From Prolixibacteraceae bacterium (GTDB lineage: Bacteria; Bacteroidota; Bacteroidia; Bacteroidales; Prolixibacteraceae), in NCBI GenBank assembly GCA_016931875.1, contig JAFGDX010000249.1:1-10246 (forward strand): DNA of 10,246 nucleotides, read 5' to 3'. Position numbers and translations under genes: made by a program. Shown one piece after another: positions 6,888 to 10,246 of the stretch. A model generated the notes under the pieces. It was given only the letters and a program-made list of their open reading frames with translations. It was not told the origin of the DNA and did not search any database. Every line of letters begins with the position of its first letter. The stretch's first letter is position 1.

Positions 6888-6905
6888 TCTCTTTTCTAAA
6901 AGAGA
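6888..6905. other. Hairpin between sigma and anti-sigma genes
   Basis: TCTCTTTT (6888-6895) and AAAAGAGA (6898-6905) form a perfect inverted repeat around CT. In practice this is a 7-bp stem with a 4-base loop. No T-run follows, so it is not a normal terminator. It lies 27 bases before the FecR start and might affect mRNA stability or relative expression of the pair, or be chance in AT-rich sequence. Confidence 0.35.
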
Positions 6906-6932
6906 GAAAAATTATCCTGTAAAACAAGTTGG

Positions 6933-7964
6933 ATGAAAAAATCAAAAATAGAAGAAATGCTTCCTTTCTATTTTGAAGGAGATTTACCTAAAAAAGATAA
7001 TACTGAAGTAGAAAAATGGAAAGCATCTTCTGACACAAATCAAAAAATATTTGAAGAATCGAAAAAAGCCTGGGAAAGTATTTCCCTTCTCCGGGTGATG
7101 AAAAAATATGATTCCGGGAAAGCCCTGCAAAAAGTCCACAAAAAAATTGGAAAGCAAAACAAAAATATTCTGACTGTTATTCAGCGAATTGCGGCGATTC
7201 TGATTCTTCCGTTTATTATTTCAACATTATACTTTGCACTTCAAAATCAAAACACATCCACCACCGACACAAACAATTGGTATACAATAACATCGCCGGC
7301 GGGAATGCGTTCCGATTACACATTACCCGACGGGACAAAAGTATATCTAAACTCGCAAACAAATCTGAGTTTCCCTATTGCATTCAGCGGAAAAACACGT
7401 GATGTAATTTTAAATGGCGAAGCATATTTTGAAGTTGCGGAAAATAAAAAGAAGCCATTTGTGGTTAACACCGGTAAAATAAATATCGAAGTTACGGGAA
7501 CAGAGTTTAAGGCTTCAAATTATTCCGAAGAATCGCTTATTGAAATTGTCCTGGTTTCAGGAAGTATTCATTTGTTTCAGGGTGATTACTCACACTCAAA
7601 AGAAAATATTACCCGTTTACAACCAGGCGAAAAAGCTTCTTATATTACCAATGAGGACCGGTTGTATATTGAAAATGTAAAGGTTGACAAGTACATATCG
7701 TGGAAAGACGGTATTTTAATGTTTAGAAACGATTCGATGAAGGATGTGGTAAGAAGGCTAAACCGCTGGTTCAATGCCGATATAAAACTTACCGGTAACG
7801 ATTTAAAAGATTACGTATACACGGGAACATTTGAAAATGAATCGATAAATCAGATTCTTGAGCTGTTAAAAATTTCAGCACCAATTGATTACAGAATTAA
7901 CAAAAGACAAAAAAAGGATGACCAGACTTTTAGTAAAATGGAAATAGAAATCATTCAAAAATAA
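6933..7964 (+). CDS. FecR-family anti-sigma factor with C-terminal DUF4974
   Basis: Inner-membrane anti-sigma factor of 343 residues, a normal length for Bacteroidota FecR proteins. The cytoplasmic part (1-78) begins KIEEMLPFYFEGDLPKK and would hold the sigma factor. A single transmembrane helix lies at about 86-103 (IAAILILPFIISTLYFAL). The periplasmic FecR domain spans about 116-215, with the family signatures LPDGTKVYLNSQTNL, LNGEAYFEV and VTGTEFKASNY. The DUF4974 domain starts at about 264 (FRNDSMKDVVRRLNRWF) and runs to about 338. In FecIR-like systems the periplasmic part contacts the STN domain of a TonB-dependent receptor, and ligand binding relieves inhibition of the sigma factor. 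Here the receptor gene with an STN domain is next, 111 bases away, which supports that assignment. The coding sequence is visibly richer in A and T than the efflux genes. The ATG at 6933 is the natural start. Confidence 0.93.
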   Translation: MKKSKIEEMLPFYFEGDLPKKDNTEVEKWKASSDTNQKIFEESKKAWESISLLRVMKKYDSGKALQKVHKKIGKQNKNILTVIQRIAAILILPFIISTLYFALQNQNTSTTDTNNWYTITSPAGMRSDYTLPDGTKVYLNSQTNLSFPIAFSGKTRDVILNGEAYFEVAENKKKPFVVNTGKINIEVTGTEFKASNYSEESLIEIVLVSGSIHLFQGDYSHSKENITRLQPGEKASYITNEDRLYIENVKVDKYISWKDGILMFRNDSMKDVVRRLNRWFNADIKLTGNDLKDYVYTGTFENESINQILELLKISAPIDYRINKRQKKDDQTFSKMEIEIIQK

Positions 7965-7970
7965 AACCAG

Positions 7971-8007
7971 AAAAGGGAAGCATTGGCCTGCCTCCCTTTT
8001 ACTTTTT
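7971..8007 (+). terminator. Terminator-like hairpin between anti-sigma and receptor genes
   Basis: AAAAGGGA (7971-7978) pairs with TCCCTTTT (7993-8000). After one mismatch the stem extends by GC/GC (7980-7981 with 7990-7991) around an 8-base loop. The T-rich stretch TTTTACTTTTT (7997-8007) follows, so this looks like an intrinsic terminator, though the T-run is broken by AC. It would separate the sigma/FecR transcript from the receptor transcript, consistent with the receptor having its own sigma-dependent promoter. Confidence 0.65.
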
Positions 8008-8013
8008 ATCTTC

Positions 8014-8031
8014 TCTTTCTTGGCCGAAAGA
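8014..8031. repeat. Palindrome in the leader of the receptor gene
   Basis: TCTTTC (8014-8019) and GAAAGA (8026-8031) flank TTGGCC, giving a 6-bp hairpin right after the terminator-like structure. TTGGCC also occurs in the loop of that terminator (7983-7988). The palindrome is 45 bases before the receptor ATG. It could be an operator, a processing site or part of a dispersed palindromic repeat; I cannot tell which. No recognisable -7 box is seen in 8032-8075. Confidence 0.3.
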
Positions 8032-8075
8032 AAAGAAAACATTTAAAATTATTAATTCTAAAGCAAAGTAAACTT

Positions 8076-10246
8076 ATGAAAAAAAATTGTGGTAACCATT
8101 GGCCCGTTTTAAAAAATCTATGGGCCAGTAAAACTTTTCGAAGTATGAGGCTTACTATTTATGTCCTACTGCTTGCAACAATACAGGGTTTTGCTTTCAA
8201 CAGCTACTCCCAGGCAACAAAACTCAATCTTGACATGGAAAATACTTCCGTAAGGGAGGTGCTTGCCAATATTGAAGATCAATCGGAATTCTATTTCCTG
8301 TACAACAGTAAAATTGTTGAAGTTGAGCGCGAGGTGAGTATTACATTAAAAAACAAAAAGATTGATGAAGTTCTGGATATTCTTTTTGAAGGCACAAATG
8401 TAAAATACACCATTGTTGACCGGCAAATTGTGCTTTCAGCCGGAGATACCCCAACGGACGGATATTCAAATCAACAAAAAGAAATTACAGGGAAGGTGAC
8501 TGACAATACAGATATGCCACTTCCCGGTGTAACCGTAATTGTTAAAGGAACCTCGCAGGGCACAGTTACCGATGCAACCGGAAATTATGCGCTGTCCGGT
8601 GTGCCGCCTGGTGCAACCCTGGTTTTTTCGTTTGTTGGGATGGAAACAAAGGAAATAGAGGTGAATAATCAAACAATAATTGATATCACTTTGGAAGTAA
8701 GTTCGATTGGTATTGAAGAGGTTGTAGCCATTGGCTACGGTACCGAACGACGCGTAAATGTAATTGGTTCCGTATCGCAAATCACATCTGAAAACCTTGA
8801 AAACAGGCCAGTTACAAGTTTATCAAATGCCATAACAGGCCAAATGTCGGGCGTAACCGTAATTCAGCGCTCCGGAAAACCAGGTTTTAACGATGGGGAA
8901 ATCAGAGTTCGCGGAGTAGGTTCATTTGGCGCAACACCTTCGGCATTGATTCTGGTTGACGGAATACCGGGGTCGATGAATGAAATCAATCCAAATGACA
9001 TCGAGTCTATTTCTGTATTGAAGGATGCCTCTTCTGCTGCTATTTACGGGGCACGTGCTGCAAACGGTGTGATTCTTATAACTACAAAAAAAGGGAAAGA
9101 AGGAAAAATAAGCGTCGGGTACAACGGGTACTATGGAGTTTCAAAGGCCACGGAGTTCCCCGATTTGGCAACTTCATGGGAATATGCCGAGATGTTTAAC
9201 ATTGCCAACGGAACCGAAACATTTACTGCCGAAGAAATAGCCAAATACAAATCACAAAATGACCCTGACAATTACCCCAATACCAATTTCCTTAAAGAAA
9301 CATTTTCAAGGAATGGCATTCAAACCGGTCACGACATATCCATCACAGGCGGACAAAAATCCAACCGATATTTTCTATCAGCAGGCTATCTGAACGAACA
9401 GGGGTTGATTGAAAAAAACAATTATGAACGTTACAATATCAGGCTTAATCTGGAAAGCGACCTGAGTGAAACGCTTACCCTCTCAACCCGTATTGCTGGA
9501 TCAAAGGAAGAGGCAAACGAACCAACTCCAACAGCCAACCGGACACCAACAGGTGTGGAAGGAATTATTGTGGTTGCCGACCGTTATCCTGCAATTTATT
9601 TGGGGCAGGCCTCAAATGGTGATTTTGGCCCAGGCCCCGAAAGTGCCGGAACCCCTGTGTCCTGGTTAGCATCAAAAGGGTATTTTACCCGGCCAACAAC
9701 AAAAGCCAGCATTAATTCGCGTTTAGACTGGTCACCAATCAGCGACCTTATTATCTCGGCAATGGGCGGTTACAATTTCACATTAAACGAAGGGCGGCAC
9801 TACAGAGCCTCGCAAGTTCTCAACCCTACTTTAACTCTCCCTCTGGCAACACTTGAGCAATATAAAAACAATGTGGTATTTAAAACCATGCAATTTTTTG
9901 CAGAGTATTCCACCGAAATCAAAGGTCATTATATTAAAGCACTGGCTGGTTATTCTTTTGAAGATCAAAAAACCGAAAATTTTAACGGTTCACGAATTAA
10001 CTTCCCAAGCAATGACTACACCGTAATGAACATGGGAGGCGTTGATAATCAGGAAGTTTATGGAAATGACATTGAATGGGCAATTCAATCGCTGTTCGGT
10101 AGGTTTAAATACCATTACAATCATAAATATTTGTTTGAAGCAACAGTTCGCCACGACGGTTCATCGCGTTTCCCGGAAAATCAAAAATACGGCACCTTCC
10201 CTTCGCTTGCTATCGGATGGCGGGTTACTGAAGAACCATTTTTTAA
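8076..10246 (+). CDS. SusC/RagA-family TonB-dependent transporter with STN domain (partial, 3' end beyond window)
   Basis: Outer-membrane nutrient transporter and signal receptor. The frame is open from ATG 8076 to the window edge (723 codons plus 2 bases, no stop), against roughly 1000-1150 residues for complete family members. In order: a long basic N-region and signal peptide core (about 25-41, cleavage probably near NSYS|Q, 45/46); the STN domain (50-121, LNLDMENTSVREVLANIEDQ onward); a carboxypeptidase-regulatory-like domain (137-207, ITGKVTD, PLPGVTV, TDATGNY); the family hallmark EEVVAIGYGT (214-223); the plug with LILVDGIPG (around 291-299) and VLKDASSAAIYGARAANGV (314-332); then barrel strands up to GWRVTEEPFF at the edge. 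The STN domain marks it as a trans-envelope signalling receptor and fits the FecR and sigma genes just upstream. Import would need TonB/ExbBD, and a SusD-like partner probably follows. The ligand, often a glycan, cannot be deduced. Met24 is a possible alternative start, but long N-regions are usual in this family. Confidence 0.95.
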   Translation, partial: MKKNCGNHWPVLKNLWASKTFRSMRLTIYVLLLATIQGFAFNSYSQATKLNLDMENTSVREVLANIEDQSEFYFLYNSKIVEVEREVSITLKNKKIDEVLDILFEGTNVKYTIVDRQIVLSAGDTPTDGYSNQQKEITGKVTDNTDMPLPGVTVIVKGTSQGTVTDATGNYALSGVPPGATLVFSFVGMETKEIEVNNQTIIDITLEVSSIGIEEVVAIGYGTERRVNVIGSVSQITSENLENRPVTSLSNAITGQMSGVTVIQRSGKPGFNDGEIRVRGVGSFGATPSALILVDGIPGSMNEINPNDIESISVLKDASSAAIYGARAANGVILITTKKGKEGKISVGYNGYYGVSKATEFPDLATSWEYAEMFNIANGTETFTAEEIAKYKSQNDPDNYPNTNFLKETFSRNGIQTGHDISITGGQKSNRYFLSAGYLNEQGLIEKNNYERYNIRLNLESDLSETLTLSTRIAGSKEEANEPTPTANRTPTGVEGIIVVADRYPAIYLGQASNGDFGPGPESAGTPVSWLASKGYFTRPTTKASINSRLDWSPISDLIISAMGGYNFTLNEGRHYRASQVLNPTLTLPLATLEQYKNNVVFKTMQFFAEYSTEIKGHYIKALAGYSFEDQKTENFNGSRINFPSNDYTVMNMGGVDNQEVYGNDIEWAIQSLFGRFKYHYNHKYLFEATVRHDGSSRFPENQKYGTFPSLAIGWRVTEEPFF

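Noticed and set aside
8466..8780. 104-codon open frame on the minus strand
   Set aside because: It is antisense to the carboxypeptidase-regulatory-like and plug parts of the SusC-like gene, whose protein signatures are clear on the + strand.
9466..9669. 67-codon + strand open frame
   Set aside because: It lies inside the receptor gene in another frame; the receptor frame continues unbroken to a typical GWRVTEEPFF segment near the edge.

Overview
The window looks like a chromosomal segment of a Bacteroidota (Bacteroidetes) bacterium, plausibly an environmental Bacteroidales/Marinilabiliales-type organism. Four signs point that way: a SusC/RagA-type outer-membrane receptor with an N-terminal STN domain, the paired ECF sigma factor and FecR anti-sigma factor typical of that phylum, a candidate TAnnTTTG promoter box, and adenine-rich leaders rather than Shine-Dalgarno sequences in front of most starts. 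The assignment to a lower rank is a guess. Every convincing gene is on the + strand.

Left part (84-6122) is a five-gene array: a stand-alone ABC ATPase, two paralogous MacB/FtsX-type permeases, a membrane-anchored HlyD/MacA-type adaptor and a TolC-family outer-membrane channel. Together they encode all parts of a MacAB-TolC-like tripartite exporter, except that the ATPase is separate and the permease is a pair of different subunits instead of one fused MacB. The substrate cannot be read from the sequence. Gaps are short (57-98 bases) and the array ends in a strong intrinsic terminator at 6186-6214. The gap between the permeases holds an unusual C/G-rich hairpin with a Shine-Dalgarno-like segment.

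Right part (6257-10246) is a cell-surface signalling and uptake module: an ECF sigma factor that appears to start at TTG, a FecR-type anti-sigma factor, a terminator-like hairpin, and then a SusC-like TonB-dependent transporter that runs off the right edge (723 codons visible). By analogy with known systems, substrate binding at the SusC-like receptor would be passed through its STN domain to FecR, releasing the sigma factor to transcribe the receptor operon. A SusD-like lipoprotein gene would be expected just outside the window.

No mobile element, CRISPR array, tRNA or rRNA was seen, and no gap exceeds about 160 bases. The two modules are individually of familiar types. The points most worth a second look are in the intergenic sequences and in the start of the sigma gene, not in a wholly new gene system.
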